From: CALMUP01 sp035327305
GTDB taxonomy: Bacteria; Verrucomicrobiota; Kiritimatiellia; CAIVKH01
Reading direction: 5' to 3'
DNA length: 64,000 nt
Assembly (NCBI GenBank): GCA_035327305.1
Contig: DAOLDL010000001.1
Coordinates: 62,001 to 126,000, forward strand
In this document: in pieces, positions 52,859 through 62,068 of the stretch
Position numbering within the stretch: position 1 is the stretch's first letter
Layout of the letters: every line of letters starts with the position of its first letter
The notes under the pieces: generated by a model
Database searches by the model: none
Told to the model about the DNA's origin: nothing
Seen by the model: the letters and a program-made list of their open reading frames with translations, nothing else
Made by a program: the position numbers and the translations under genes

Positions 52859-54208
52859 TCAACCAATTCTGGCGCGTACCAATATAAAATATGCGGCCAT
52901 GGCAATGGCCATAATATACATCGGCCATTTTACATCGCGCAGGCGACCGGAGGCTATTTTCAGCACAGGATAACCGACCAATCCCAATGCCAATCCGTCG
53001 GCGATCGAATAGGTAAGTGGTATGCCAACCATGATCATGAATGCCGGCAACGATTCGGTGATGTCATCCCAATCAACATTTCGAATGCTACCGGCCATAA
53101 AAACGCCGACGATAACCAGGGCGGATGCCGTTATCGGGGGGAAGGATGCCACCATGGCAATCAGGGGGGCAAAAACGATCGACAGCAGAAACATTGCGGC
53201 CACGACCACGCAAACCAGACCGGTGCGCCCGCCTTGTTCGACACCGGATGCGCTCTCGATATAACTTGTTACGGTGCTTGTTCCCAGCATGGCGCCGGCC
53301 ATGGTACCTACGGCATCAGACACAAGCGCGCGTCCAGCGCGAGGTAATTCACCGTTCTTCATAAATCCGGCGCGCTCTGATACACCGGTCAACGTCCCGA
53401 CCGTATCAAATAGATCGGTAAACAGGAACATGACAATAAATGGGATGCAGGCAATGGTAAGCGCGCCCGCGATATCCAGTTGAAAAACTGCCGGACTCTG
53501 AATGTCCGGCAAACCAATCCACATGCCCGGCGGCACCACTTGTCCCATGGCAATGGCCAATACGGAAGAAAAGAGCATTCCGATCAGGATCGATCCGGGA
53601 ATGCGGTATGCATGCAAAATGCCGATAACCAGCAATCCGAAGGTAAAGATCATGGGTCCGACACTTGTGATGTTTACATTCAATCCAACCAGGGTTCCTG
53701 GTTTTTCCACGATTATTCCGCCATTACGAAGTCCGATGAACGTGATAAAGAGTCCAATCCCGGCGGCAATTCCACTTCTCATGCTTGGACTTAATGCACG
53801 GAGAATGGTTTGCCGGACTTGAAATAAAGACAGAATGAGGAAAGATAAGCCGGACAGGAAAACGAGACCAAGCGCGACTTGCCACGCATTTGAGATGCCG
53901 ATTGCGCTTAATCCCATCACGACCGACACAAAAAGGTGATTGTTACCCATGCCTGGAGCCTGTGCAATAGGGTATCGGGCAAACAAACCCATGATCAGAG
54001 TGGCCAGGGCAGTGGAAATGGATGTCGCCAGCATTACGGCCTGCGGGTCCAGGCCGGTAGGTTTGCCGGAGAAGTCCGTTCCCAGTACGGCGGGATTGAC
54101 AAATATAATGTAAGCCATTGTCACAAATGTCGTAAGGCCGGCAATAACCTCGGTACGCACGTTTGTGTTGTTTTCCGCCAGTTTGAAAAAATTATCCAAT
54201 TTAGGCAT
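52859..54208 (-). CDS. NCS2-family purine permease (guanine/hypoxanthine, AzgA/PbuG-like)
   Basis: This 449-residue proton-coupled purine transporter has 12 or more helices. The AzgA/PbuG-type N-terminus is TEVIAGLTTFVTMAYIIFVNPAVLG-like (near residue 18 onward), with APGMGNNHLFVSVVMG near 105, TDLFDTVGTLTGVSERAGF near 280 and GTSTVTSYIESASGVEQGGRTG near 330, all conserved in the family. AGGAG with eight-base spacing before the ATG at 54208 supports this start over an in-frame ATG at 54298. It is divergent from trpS. No purine riboswitch is visible upstream. Confidence 0.92.
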   Translation of the reverse strand: MPKLDNFFKLAENNTNVRTEVIAGLTTFVTMAYIIFVNPAVLGTDFSGKPTGLDPQAVMLATSISTALATLIMGLFARYPIAQAPGMGNNHLFVSVVMGLSAIGISNAWQVALGLVFLSGLSFLILSLFQVRQTILRALSPSMRSGIAAGIGLFITFIGLRNGGIIVEKPGTLVGLNVNITSVGPMIFTFGLLVIGILHAYRIPGSILIGMLFSSVLAIAMGQVVPPGMWIGLPDIQSPAVFQLDIAGALTIACIPFIVMFLFTDLFDTVGTLTGVSERAGFMKNGELPRAGRALVSDAVGTMAGAMLGTSTVTSYIESASGVEQGGRTGLVCVVVAAMFLLSIVFAPLIAMVASFPPITASALVIVGVFMAGSIRNVDWDDITESLPAFMIMVGIPLTYSIADGLALGLVGYPVLKIASGRLRDVKWPMYIMAIAMAAYFILVRARIG

Positions 54209-54394
54209 AACTCCAACTCCTGTGCGAAGATGCCGAATGAAATGAGGTTGTTCAAGTTGAACTTGCGCACGACATGACGGAGCGCTATTCACATTCAAAC
54301 CTGGTAAATCGAGCCGACAGACCCTTCATTTATCAGGCATCTGCATACCTTTTGAAGTTTTTGCATGTATGCTTTTTGTTTTGCCCGAATCGAC

Positions 54395-54431
54395 CTGTTC
54401 GTATAGCCTTTTTCTTTTTGCAAACGAACAG
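54395..54431 (+). promoter_or_regulatory. trpS leader: inverted repeat over a candidate promoter
   Basis: A perfect eight-base inverted repeat (CTGTTCGT at 54395-54402, ACGAACAG at 54424-54431) lies 16 bases upstream of the trpS start. Its left arm overlaps a TATAGC (54402-54407) that could be a -10 element, with TTGCCC at 54381-54386 as a weak -35. It may be an operator or a leader stem-loop. No T-box motif is recognised. Confidence 0.3.
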
Positions 54432-54446
54432 AAAGATAATTGTGTT

Positions 54447-55409
54447 ATGAGGATTTTATCTGGAATACAACCGTCGGGTAAATTGCACATTGGCAACTAC
54501 TTCGGCATGATGAAACCCGCCTTGGAATTGCAGGTCCAAGGCGAAGCGTTTTTGTTTATTGCCGATTACCATGCGTTGACTTCGGTCAAGGACCCTCAAG
54601 CTTTACGTGAAGCCACGCGTGACGTTGCCCTGGATTTTCTGGCCTGCGGACTCGATCCCAAGCGAACCGCTTTTTATCGCCAAAGCGATATTCCGGAAGT
54701 CACCGAGTTGACCTGGTTGTTGTCAGTCGTGACCCCGATGGGGCTTTTGGAGCGTTGTCATTCGTATAAGGATAAAACCGCACATGGCATCGTGCCCAGT
54801 CACGCCTTGTTTGCGTATCCTGTTTTAATGGCCGCCGATATCTTGAGCGTAAATGCGGATGTCGTTCCGGTCGGACGTGACCAAAAGCAACACATAGAAG
54901 TGACGCGGGATATTGCCAACAAGTTCAACATCCTTTATGGGCCGGTTTTCAAAATACCCGAACCACGCATTCAGGACAGCGTAGCCGTCGTTCCCGGCAC
55001 GGACGGGCAGAAGATGTCCAAATCGTACAATAATACGATCGAGATATTCGGAAAGCCGAATCTTGTGCGTGCGGCCATCATGCGTATTGTTACCGACAGC
55101 AAGACTGTAGATGAGTCGAAAAATCCGGAGGAATGCAACGTCTTCAAATTGTACCGGCTTTTCGCGACACCGGAGCAGGAACAGGATATGGCTGATCGCT
55201 ACCGTCGCGGCGGCATGGGTTATGGCGATGCGAAAAAGGCGTTGTATGAATTGTTCGAGGCGCACTTTGAACCGTTTCGCAAAAAACGCGAGGAGCTGGA
55301 AGCCAACCTTGATTATGTGGAAAGCGTTTTGAAGGAAGGCGCGCTCAAGGCGAGAAACGAAGTGCGCGATGTCCTGCAAAGCGCCCGCCGCGCGGTAGGT
55401 CTCGAATAA
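54447..55409 (+). CDS. trpS: Tryptophanyl-tRNA synthetase TrpS
   Basis: This class I aminoacyl-tRNA synthetase charges tRNA-Trp. The 320-residue protein has the HIGH-type motif SGKLHIGNYFG near residue 10, the tryptophan pocket region, GRDQKQHIEVTRDIA near 145, and the KMSKS motif in QKMSKSYNN near 192. The length is normal for the family. I chose the ATG at 54447 since the frame upstream (from 54369) is atypical. It is divergent from the NCS2 permease and two bases before scpA. Confidence 0.96.
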   Translation: MRILSGIQPSGKLHIGNYFGMMKPALELQVQGEAFLFIADYHALTSVKDPQALREATRDVALDFLACGLDPKRTAFYRQSDIPEVTELTWLLSVVTPMGLLERCHSYKDKTAHGIVPSHALFAYPVLMAADILSVNADVVPVGRDQKQHIEVTRDIANKFNILYGPVFKIPEPRIQDSVAVVPGTDGQKMSKSYNNTIEIFGKPNLVRAAIMRIVTDSKTVDESKNPEECNVFKLYRLFATPEQEQDMADRYRRGGMGYGDAKKALYELFEAHFEPFRKKREELEANLDYVESVLKEGALKARNEVRDVLQSARRAVGLE

Positions 55410-55410
55410 T

Positions 55411-56139
55411 ATGACCGCCACCGATCCCTACAAAGTTGAACTCGATGTATTCGAGGGTCCGCTCGATCTTCTGCTTTATCTGATCAAGCAGGACGAAATC
55501 GATATTTATGATATTCCGATAGTGCGTATTACCGACCAGTATATGCAGTACCTGGATGTGATGAAAATGCTGGATCTGAATATCGCCGGTGAATTTATCG
55601 TCATGGCGGCAACATTGATGATGATCAAGAGTCGCATGCTGTTGCCGGTTGAAGAGAGGCCGGAAATGGAAGACGAAGAGGATCCGCGTTGGGATCTGGT
55701 TCGTCAGTTGGTTGAGTATAAGAAATTCAAGGACGCGGCGTCTCATCTCGGAGAGCTGGAAGTGCGCCAGGAAAACATGTTTGCCCGTTCCGGCGAGGGT
55801 ATACTTCTGGGGCCGGAGCCGGATATTGCCTTGGAGGATGTCAGCATATTCGATTTGATTACGGCATTTAATGAAGCGCTGAAGAAAGCGCCGCGTGAGG
55901 AATTGAAGGAGATATTCGCGGAGCAGTTTACCGTTGCTGAAAAAATCGACCACATCATGACCCTTATGCGAGATCGCGGTCGCGCCAGTCTTTCCCGATT
56001 GTTGTCCGGTATGCGTCACCGGTATGAAATGGTCTGCACGTTTCTGGCAATTTTGGAATTAATCAGATTAAAGCAGGTGAGGGCGCGTCAAAGCGATCAT
56101 TTTGGGGATATTGACCTGGTCCCGTTTGAAGAAGAATAA
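55411..56139 (+). CDS. scpA: Chromosome segregation and condensation protein ScpA
   Basis: ScpA is the kleisin of the SMC-ScpAB condensin. The 242-residue protein has the N-terminal kleisin helix region (ELDVFEGPLDLLLYLIKQDEI, about 8-28) that binds SMC, a middle ScpB-binding linker, and a C-terminal winged-helix (RYEMVCTFLAILELIRLKQVR near 205). It lies between trpS and scpB, 15 bases before scpB. Confidence 0.95.
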   Translation: MTATDPYKVELDVFEGPLDLLLYLIKQDEIDIYDIPIVRITDQYMQYLDVMKMLDLNIAGEFIVMAATLMMIKSRMLLPVEERPEMEDEEDPRWDLVRQLVEYKKFKDAASHLGELEVRQENMFARSGEGILLGPEPDIALEDVSIFDLITAFNEALKKAPREELKEIFAEQFTVAEKIDHIMTLMRDRGRASLSRLLSGMRHRYEMVCTFLAILELIRLKQVRARQSDHFGDIDLVPFEEE

Positions 56140-56160
56140 CGAGGATGGAGTGGATTGACT

Positions 56161-57078
56161 ATGTCGGATACAGCTGTTTTACCGGAATTGAAGCAAATCA
56201 TCGGCGCCTTGCTGTTTGCGGCCCGCGAACCCATTGCAATAGATGTCATTCATAAAACGCTTCGCGACGCCGCCAAGCAATACGAAGGGCCTGTGCAGGA
56301 TTTCGGGAAAGCCGGCAAGGAGGACATCGAGGCGGCGATCAAGGAATTAAATGACGAGCTGGTCCGGGCCAAGGTTGGGATTCATGTTGGCGAAGTGGCC
56401 AATGGATTTCGACTCCAGAACGATTTGAATTGCGGAATATGGATACGCCAGATGCTGGAAAAGGGCCGCAGTAACCGGTTGAGCAAACCGGCGCTTGAAA
56501 CACTCGCCATCATTGCCTACCGCCAGCCTTGCACACGGGCGGAAATCGAATCGGTGCGCGGCGTTGCAGTTGATGCCATTCTGAAGAATTTGATGGAAAT
56601 GCAATTGGTTAAAGCCGCCGGTCGCAGTGAACTTCCCGGGCGTCCCTGGTTGTTTGCGACAACGCAGAAATTCCTGGAATATTTCGGTCTGAAAAATGTC
56701 CAGGACCTTCCGGGAATAGAAGAGTTACGCCGCATGGAAAAGGCCCAGGCAGAAGCCAAGCGCAATGAAGCCATTGAAAAAGCAGTTGCCGAAGAAGAAA
56801 AGAAACAATCAGAACTACCCCTCAATGAAAACGAACATGCCCTTGCCGATGATCCTGTAGCACAGGTTGATGACGACATCCGCAATAATGAGGAGAAGCT
56901 TCAGGATGCAGAGGCGATTGATAATGTCGAAGATCCGGATGAAGAGGAGTACGATGATGAGGACGACGACGAAGAATACGACGATGAAGAGTATGATGAC
57001 GAAGATGAAGATGACGATGAAGATTGGGACGAAGAAGTAGAGGATGATGAGAGCGATAAGGACTCCAGTCGCGGCTAA
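56161..57078 (+). CDS. scpB: Segregation and condensation protein ScpB with long acidic tail
   Basis: ScpB dimerises through two winged-helix domains and binds ScpA. The 305-residue protein shows the core (about 8-195) with LIGALLFAAREPI-type opening, SKPALETLAIIAYRQPCTRAEI and GVAVDAILKNLMEMQLVKAAGR blocks. From about 235 to the end it is almost all Asp/Glu/Tyr (DDEEYDDEEYDDEDEDD), a low-complexity acidic tail not found in typical ScpB. I chose the ATG at 56161, with GGATGGAG upstream, over a TTG at 56155. scpA precedes it and a chorismate mutase gene follows after two bases. Confidence 0.92.
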   Translation: MSDTAVLPELKQIIGALLFAAREPIAIDVIHKTLRDAAKQYEGPVQDFGKAGKEDIEAAIKELNDELVRAKVGIHVGEVANGFRLQNDLNCGIWIRQMLEKGRSNRLSKPALETLAIIAYRQPCTRAEIESVRGVAVDAILKNLMEMQLVKAAGRSELPGRPWLFATTQKFLEYFGLKNVQDLPGIEELRRMEKAQAEAKRNEAIEKAVAEEEKKQSELPLNENEHALADDPVAQVDDDIRNNEEKLQDAEAIDNVEDPDEEEYDDEDDDEEYDDEEYDDEDEDDDEDWDEEVEDDESDKDSSRG

Positions 57079-57080
57079 TC

Positions 57081-57866
57081 ATGAGCAAAACGCTTGATCA
57101 ATTAAGGGCGGAAATTGACCGGTTGGATGATCAGATTATCCGGCTGTTAAATGAACGTGCCGAAAAAGCTGTGGAAATCGGTCATATCAAAAAGAAAACC
57201 GGTGACGAACTCTATGTGCCGTCTCGCGAGCGAACCGTTCTCAATCGCCTGATGAATCTCAATCAAGGCCCGCTTTCCCATCGATCCGTTTGTCGTATAT
57301 ACCGGGAAATCATGGCTTCCGCGCTGGCTCTTGAACACAAGGAACACATTATCGCCGGCGGAACAACTCGTTCCAATCTGACTCATGCCGTTCATTTCCT
57401 TTCCGGTGTACATGCAGAGGCGACTTATTATTCTGCGTTGGACCAGTTGGTTGGGGCATTTGCCGGAAATCGGGACGCGTTGATGGTGATTACGGACGAA
57501 TGGCGAAACAAAATCCAGGGATCCGCTCAAGCGCAGAATGCATGGAATTGGTTTGGTTGCTGGAGTATCGTTTCTCCAGAAACGGGTCAGGCCGTGCGCT
57601 ATCATGTTATTGGCCACACAAAGGACCATGTGATGGCGGGGCGGCCTGCCGTGGTGTATTGTTTGTATGAAAAAGATAGATTTGATCCGGGTCATGACAG
57701 TGCGGAGTGGTGTAACTTGCCGGTGGCATCCATGGAGTTTACGGCGTTGCTTGATCAACCGGATCAGGGTTTGCTGAAAATAAACCTCGACGTCTCCACG
57801 AAAGATATCGATCGGAATTTTACCACGCAAATTGCCGGAAAATGTCTGGCCGTTTGGGTCGCATAA
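57081..57866 (+). CDS. Chorismate mutase fused to a divergent dehydratase-like domain
   Basis: The first 90 residues are a clear AroQ-type chorismate mutase (LDQLRAEIDRLDDQIIRLL, NERAEKAVEIGHIKKK, YREIMASALALE), with the Arg/Lys/Glu active-site pattern. In bacterial P-proteins the next domain is prephenate dehydratase, but the remaining 170 residues (about 92-261) lack its recognisable GPEGTFSHxA and TRF motifs. They keep a pattern reminiscent of it (QLVGAFAGNRDALMVITDEW and VRYHVIGHTKDHVM). This half is either a strongly diverged dehydratase/ACT region or something new. It sits in an aromatic amino-acid cluster with hisC, DAHP synthase, tyrA and aroA, so a role in phenylalanine/tyrosine synthesis is likely. 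Confidence 0.85.
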   Translation: MSKTLDQLRAEIDRLDDQIIRLLNERAEKAVEIGHIKKKTGDELYVPSRERTVLNRLMNLNQGPLSHRSVCRIYREIMASALALEHKEHIIAGGTTRSNLTHAVHFLSGVHAEATYYSALDQLVGAFAGNRDALMVITDEWRNKIQGSAQAQNAWNWFGCWSIVSPETGQAVRYHVIGHTKDHVMAGRPAVVYCLYEKDRFDPGHDSAEWCNLPVASMEFTALLDQPDQGLLKINLDVSTKDIDRNFTTQIAGKCLAVWVA

Positions 57867-57878
57867 GGATTTAGCTTC

Positions 57879-59000
57879 GTGAACAATTTAAATTCCATAG
57901 CAAAAAAATGGGTGGATGGTTTGACGATGTATCAACCGGGAAAACCCATTGAAGAAGTGGCCCGCGAACTTGGACTTGGAGATCCGGAGGGCATTATCAA
58001 GCTGGCCTCAAACGAAAATGCGCTAGGTCCGTCGCCGTCAGCCATTGCCGCTATGCAAAATGCGGCGGCGCAAATGCATATTTATCCGGATGGCGATAAC
58101 TTCCAGCTTCGCAAGGCGCTTTCAAAAAAAATCAGTATCCCCGGCAATCAGATATTTATCGGTCATGGCAGTAATGAAATCTTACAGTTGCTTGCCCATG
58201 TTTTTCTGGATCGAGATTCCAATGTTGTGGTTTCAGATCATGCATTTGTGGTTTACCGGCTGGTCGCCGCATTGTACGAATCTCCGGTCATCAGTGTACC
58301 TATGACCGATTTCCGGCATGACCTGACCGCCATGCGCAATGCCATTAATGAAAAAACCCGCCTGGTTTTTATCAGCAATCCTAATAATCCTACCGGCACA
58401 ATGGTCGACGGGCGGGAAATCGACGCATTTATGCGTGATATTCCGTCAACTACCGCAGTGGTATTCGATGAGGCATACATTGAACTGCTACCACCGGATC
58501 TCCAGCCCGATACGGTGCGGTATGTCCGCGAAAACAAAAACGTTTACGTGTTGCGAACGTTTTCCAAAACTTACGGTCTGGCCGGACTTCGCATCGGTTA
58601 TGCCCTGGCTCCCGTTGAAGGAGTGAATCTTTTACATCGGGTCCGACAGCCATTTAATGTCAATGCCATGGCCCAGGCCGCCGCCATCGCGGCATTGCAG
58701 GACGATGATTTTGTCTTGACCACCCGTAACGTCCTTGCCCGAGGAATGAAAGATGTCTGCCAATGTTTTGACGAGCTTGGCCTCTTCTATATTCCGTCCG
58801 TGACTAATTTTGTTCTGGTAAAGGTCGGCAATGGCAAACGAGTTTTTGAAGAACTGCAATTGCGTCGGGTTATCGTGCGGCCGGTCGATGTTTATCAACT
58901 GCCCGAATATGTTCGGGTTACCATCGGAACCGAAAAAGAAAACAAGCGATTCATCCAGGCGTTCCGCGAAGTTATTCATCAGGGAGTATGCCCGGTATGA
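57879..59000 (+). CDS. hisC: Histidinol-phosphate / aromatic aminotransferase HisC-like
   Basis: This class I/II PLP aminotransferase has 373 residues. The lysine region is FSKTYGLAGLRIGYA (Lys near 230), with SNPNNPTGT near 167 and VFDEAYIEL near 196. The opening IIKLASNENALGPSP is typical of HisC. In the aromatic cluster it may transaminate prephenate or phenylpyruvate/4-hydroxyphenylpyruvate; HisC-family enzymes can do both jobs. The GTG start with AAGGA upstream fits. It overlaps the DAHP synthase gene by four bases (ATGA). Confidence 0.9.
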   Translation: MNNLNSIAKKWVDGLTMYQPGKPIEEVARELGLGDPEGIIKLASNENALGPSPSAIAAMQNAAAQMHIYPDGDNFQLRKALSKKISIPGNQIFIGHGSNEILQLLAHVFLDRDSNVVVSDHAFVVYRLVAALYESPVISVPMTDFRHDLTAMRNAINEKTRLVFISNPNNPTGTMVDGREIDAFMRDIPSTTAVVFDEAYIELLPPDLQPDTVRYVRENKNVYVLRTFSKTYGLAGLRIGYALAPVEGVNLLHRVRQPFNVNAMAQAAAIAALQDDDFVLTTRNVLARGMKDVCQCFDELGLFYIPSVTNFVLVKVGNGKRVFEELQLRRVIVRPVDVYQLPEYVRVTIGTEKENKRFIQAFREVIHQGVCPV

Positions 59001-59860
59001 ATGTGCCATACAAGCTAGCCGGACGGACAGAGCACCCCTCTGATACCATCATCCCCATACCGGTGGCTCCGGCATTTGGAAAAAATATCATGCTGGGCGG
59101 GTCCAGCGGAATCGTCGTTGTCGCCGGCCCCTGCTCGGTTGAATCTCGCGAAATCATGTTTCAAACCGCGGAAGCCATTAAAGCTTCTGGGGCGACATTG
59201 CTTCGCGCCGGCGCGTTTAAGCCGCGGACATCCCCATATTCTTTCCAGGGGTTGGGGGTGGAAGGATTGCGCATTCTCATGGATGTGCGTGAACGATACG
59301 GCTTGCCGTTCGTCACGGAGGTAATGGATACGCGTGACGTTGAAATGGTGGGGGAATTTTCCGATGTTCTGCAAATCGGCGCGCGAAATACGCAAAATTA
59401 TTCCCTGCTGAAAGCGGTCGGTCGCGTCAAAAAACCGGTGCTTTTGAAGCGAGGCATTGCTGGTACCATCGATGAATTGCTCATGAGCGCCGAATATATC
59501 ATGAGCCAGGGAAACCCACATGTGATTTTATGCGAAAGAGGAATTCGCACGTTTGAACGGGCAACGCGAAATACCCTGGACTTGAACGCTGTACCGGTAT
59601 TGAAATCCCTTTCGCATCTTCCCGTCGCGGTGGATCCCAGCCACGGCACGGGATTGACTTCGCTTGTTCCGGTCATGTCGCAAGCCGCAGTGGCCGCCGG
59701 CGCAGATGTGCTGTTGGTTGAAGTTCATCCGGAACCGGCTAAAGCAACATCGGATGGCGCTCAGACACTGGACTTGAATCAGTTTGCCGAAATGATGAAA
59801 CGACTTAACAAAGTGGCCGCGGCAATCGACCGGACCATGCAAACCTGGAGTGGCCCATGA
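58997..59860 (+). CDS. aroF: 3-deoxy-7-phosphoheptulonate (DAHP) synthase, KDO8P-synthase-like type
   Basis: DAHP synthase makes the first shikimate-pathway compound from PEP and erythrose 4-phosphate. The 287-residue protein is of the type I-beta kind: VAGPCSVESREIMFQ, RAGAFKPRTSPYSFQGLG, LQIGARNTQNYSLLKAVG, LKRGIAGTIDELLMSAEYI and DPSHGTGLTSLVPVMS. There is no chorismate-mutase extension, but a mutase lies two genes upstream. The ATG at 58997 overlaps the hisC stop and has GGGAG upstream; the ATG at 58988 is too close to that site. Confidence 0.94.
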   Translation: MNVPYKLAGRTEHPSDTIIPIPVAPAFGKNIMLGGSSGIVVVAGPCSVESREIMFQTAEAIKASGATLLRAGAFKPRTSPYSFQGLGVEGLRILMDVRERYGLPFVTEVMDTRDVEMVGEFSDVLQIGARNTQNYSLLKAVGRVKKPVLLKRGIAGTIDELLMSAEYIMSQGNPHVILCERGIRTFERATRNTLDLNAVPVLKSLSHLPVAVDPSHGTGLTSLVPVMSQAAVAAGADVLLVEVHPEPAKATSDGAQTLDLNQFAEMMKRLNKVAAAIDRTMQTWSGP

Positions 59861-60738
59861 ACGATGTGACCATTCTGGGTTTGGGACTGATGGGCGGGTC
59901 GCTTGGATTGGCGCTCAAAAGCCGTCAGCCTCACGTCACGGTTCATGGTTTTACCCGGGACAAAGCCAGAAGCGAAGTCGCCTTGAAACGAAGGGCCGTC
60001 GATGTGGTTTACGATTCAGCCGTTGATGCAGTCTCCAACGCGGATATTGTAGTGCTGTGTGCGCCGATATTATCCATTCCCGCACAATTGGATTCAGTGA
60101 TCAACCATTTGAAACCAGGGGCAATCGTTACAGATGTGGGCAGTACTAAAGCGTTCATTCAGCGGGAATGCCGCGCACGTTTGGATAAACGACAGGCATT
60201 GTTTATTGGAAGCCATCCAATTGCCGGGTCTGAACAACAGGGGATAGACGCCGCCCGGCCGGATTTATATGATAATGCGATGGTTGTGATCACGCCCGAC
60301 GCGAACGATCCTGCGGATAAAGTGTTGGAAGTAGAGACGTTATGGTCTGTTGTCGGGGGGCGAGTATGCCTGATGACCCCGGAAGAACATGACCAGGTTC
60401 TTGCCACAACCAGTCATTTGCCGCATTTAATCGCCAGTTTATTGGCATTTACGGTCGGCCGTCCGGGATTACGAAGTGATTTGGGGGCTTTTTGCGGGAC
60501 AGGTTATCGCGACACGACCAGGGTAGCCGCCGGAGGCATTGATATCTGGATGGATATAGTGAAATCAAACAAATTATCAATTGTTCAGGAATTGTCTGAA
60601 TATCGGGAAAATTTGACGAACTTTATCGAAAAGTTGGAACAGGACGAATTTTCTGTTATAGAGCAGATTCTGAACGGGGGAAAGACCTCGCGCAAGGCAT
60701 TTACAGAATATGGAAATCAAAACAATAGCGAAGAATAA
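59857..60738 (+). CDS. tyrA: Prephenate dehydrogenase TyrA
   Basis: TyrA oxidises prephenate to 4-hydroxyphenylpyruvate (or arogenate to tyrosine). The 293-residue protein has an N-terminal nucleotide fold (TILGLGLMGGSLGLAL near residue 5), the active-site histidines in HPIAGSEQQGI near 113 and TSHLPHLIASLL near 185, and a helical C-terminal half. There is no ACT domain. It overlaps the DAHP synthase gene (ATGA) and precedes aroA by 13 bases. Confidence 0.94.
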   Translation: MNDVTILGLGLMGGSLGLALKSRQPHVTVHGFTRDKARSEVALKRRAVDVVYDSAVDAVSNADIVVLCAPILSIPAQLDSVINHLKPGAIVTDVGSTKAFIQRECRARLDKRQALFIGSHPIAGSEQQGIDAARPDLYDNAMVVITPDANDPADKVLEVETLWSVVGGRVCLMTPEEHDQVLATTSHLPHLIASLLAFTVGRPGLRSDLGAFCGTGYRDTTRVAAGGIDIWMDIVKSNKLSIVQELSEYRENLTNFIEKLEQDEFSVIEQILNGGKTSRKAFTEYGNQNNSEE

Positions 60739-60751
60739 CGGGATATCGCAC

Positions 60752-62068
60752 ATGCCGATTTCAGCCATCGTTCATCCCGTCGATAAAATCGGCGGCGATG
60801 TTCGAGTACCGGGTGATAAAAGCATTTCCCACCGTGTGGCGATGCTGGCGGGTATGGCCAAGGGCACTTCGGAAGTGGAAAACTATCTTCAGAGCGAAGA
60901 TTGCATCAATACACTTAAAGCCATGGAAGCTCTGGGCGCGCGTTCGTTCGAGACGCCCGACGGAAAATTGCACATCCAAGGCACAGGTGGAAAATTCATG
61001 GAACCGGCCGGCGTGCTCGATATCGGGAATTCAGGAACAAGCATGCGGTTGTTGACAGGAATTCTTGCCGGTTCTGCGATTACTGTCGAGTTGACCGGAG
61101 ACGATTCCTTGCGTTCGCGACCAATGAAGCGAATCAAAGAACCCCTGGAAATGATGGGCGCCAAAGTTGAGCTGACCGGGGAAAAGGGTACCGCACCACT
61201 TAAAATAACCGGTGGAAAATTAAAAGGCATTGATTATTTATTGCCGGTCGCTTCCGCGCAAGTGAAGTCATGCATTATGATGGCCGGCCTGTTTGCCGAA
61301 GGCATTACCAGAGTTACCGAGCCGGTACATACCCGCGATCACACGGAACGTTTGCTCGCCGAGCTTGGACTGCCAATCACCGTCAAAGGACTTCAAGTCG
61401 AAATCAAGGGACTTGGTTCAAAGGGACCGGCCATTAACGCTCGACCTTTCATCATCCCGGGTGATTTTTCTTCCGCTGCATTTTGGATGGTCGCAGTGGC
61501 CGCGCGTCCGGGCAAATCTGTTACGATTCGTAATGTGGGATTGAATCCGCGGCGGACGGCGTTGCTCGATGTATTGAAACAGGCCGGCGCTTCAGTATCG
61601 ATCAAGCAATACAAAGGCACCAATCATATCGAACCGGCCGGTGATATTACGGTCAAAGGCGCCAAGCTGAAACCTTTCGAAGTGGGGGGCGACGCCATTC
61701 CGAATTTAATTGATGAATTACCGATCATTTTCGTTTTGGCGTCGTTGATTGATGGAAAATCAGTTATCCGGGACGCCCAGGAATTACGTGTTAAAGAATC
61801 CGATCGCATTGCCACCATGGCTGGAAATTTACGCCTGATGGGCATTGATGCAGTGGAACAGCCTGACGGAATGATCGTAAACGGCGGAAAACCGATTGTG
61901 CCGGAATGCTCGGTTCGAAGTTATGGTGATCATCGTATCGCCATGGCCATGGCCATTCTCGCCACCTATGCGCAAGCGCCGATCATAATTCAAAATGTGG
62001 CCTGTGTTGATACATCATATCCCGGATTCTGGGATCATTTGCGGGGGCTGGGTGGCCATGTCGAATAA
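60752..62068 (+). CDS. aroA: 3-phosphoshikimate 1-carboxyvinyltransferase (EPSP synthase) AroA
   Basis: EPSP synthase joins PEP to shikimate 3-phosphate. The 438-residue protein has the VPGDKSISHRVAMLAG opening (near 17), GNSGTSMRLLTG near 92, SLRSRPMKRI near 118, and the RVKESDRIATMA and YGDHRIAMAMAI motifs near the end. The start at 60752 begins after the tyrA stop; a longer frame from 60710 overlaps it. cmk overlaps the last 11 bases, a common arrangement. Confidence 0.96.
   Translation: MPISAIVHPVDKIGGDVRVPGDKSISHRVAMLAGMAKGTSEVENYLQSEDCINTLKAMEALGARSFETPDGKLHIQGTGGKFMEPAGVLDIGNSGTSMRLLTGILAGSAITVELTGDDSLRSRPMKRIKEPLEMMGAKVELTGEKGTAPLKITGGKLKGIDYLLPVASAQVKSCIMMAGLFAEGITRVTEPVHTRDHTERLLAELGLPITVKGLQVEIKGLGSKGPAINARPFIIPGDFSSAAFWMVAVAARPGKSVTIRNVGLNPRRTALLDVLKQAGASVSIKQYKGTNHIEPAGDITVKGAKLKPFEVGGDAIPNLIDELPIIFVLASLIDGKSVIRDAQELRVKESDRIATMAGNLRLMGIDAVEQPDGMIVNGGKPIVPECSVRSYGDHRIAMAMAILATYAQAPIIIQNVACVDTSYPGFWDHLRGLGGHVE

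Noticed and set aside
57147..57830. 227-residue minus-strand frame opposite the chorismate mutase gene
   Set aside because: The plus-strand protein has clear chorismate mutase motifs; this is its shadow.
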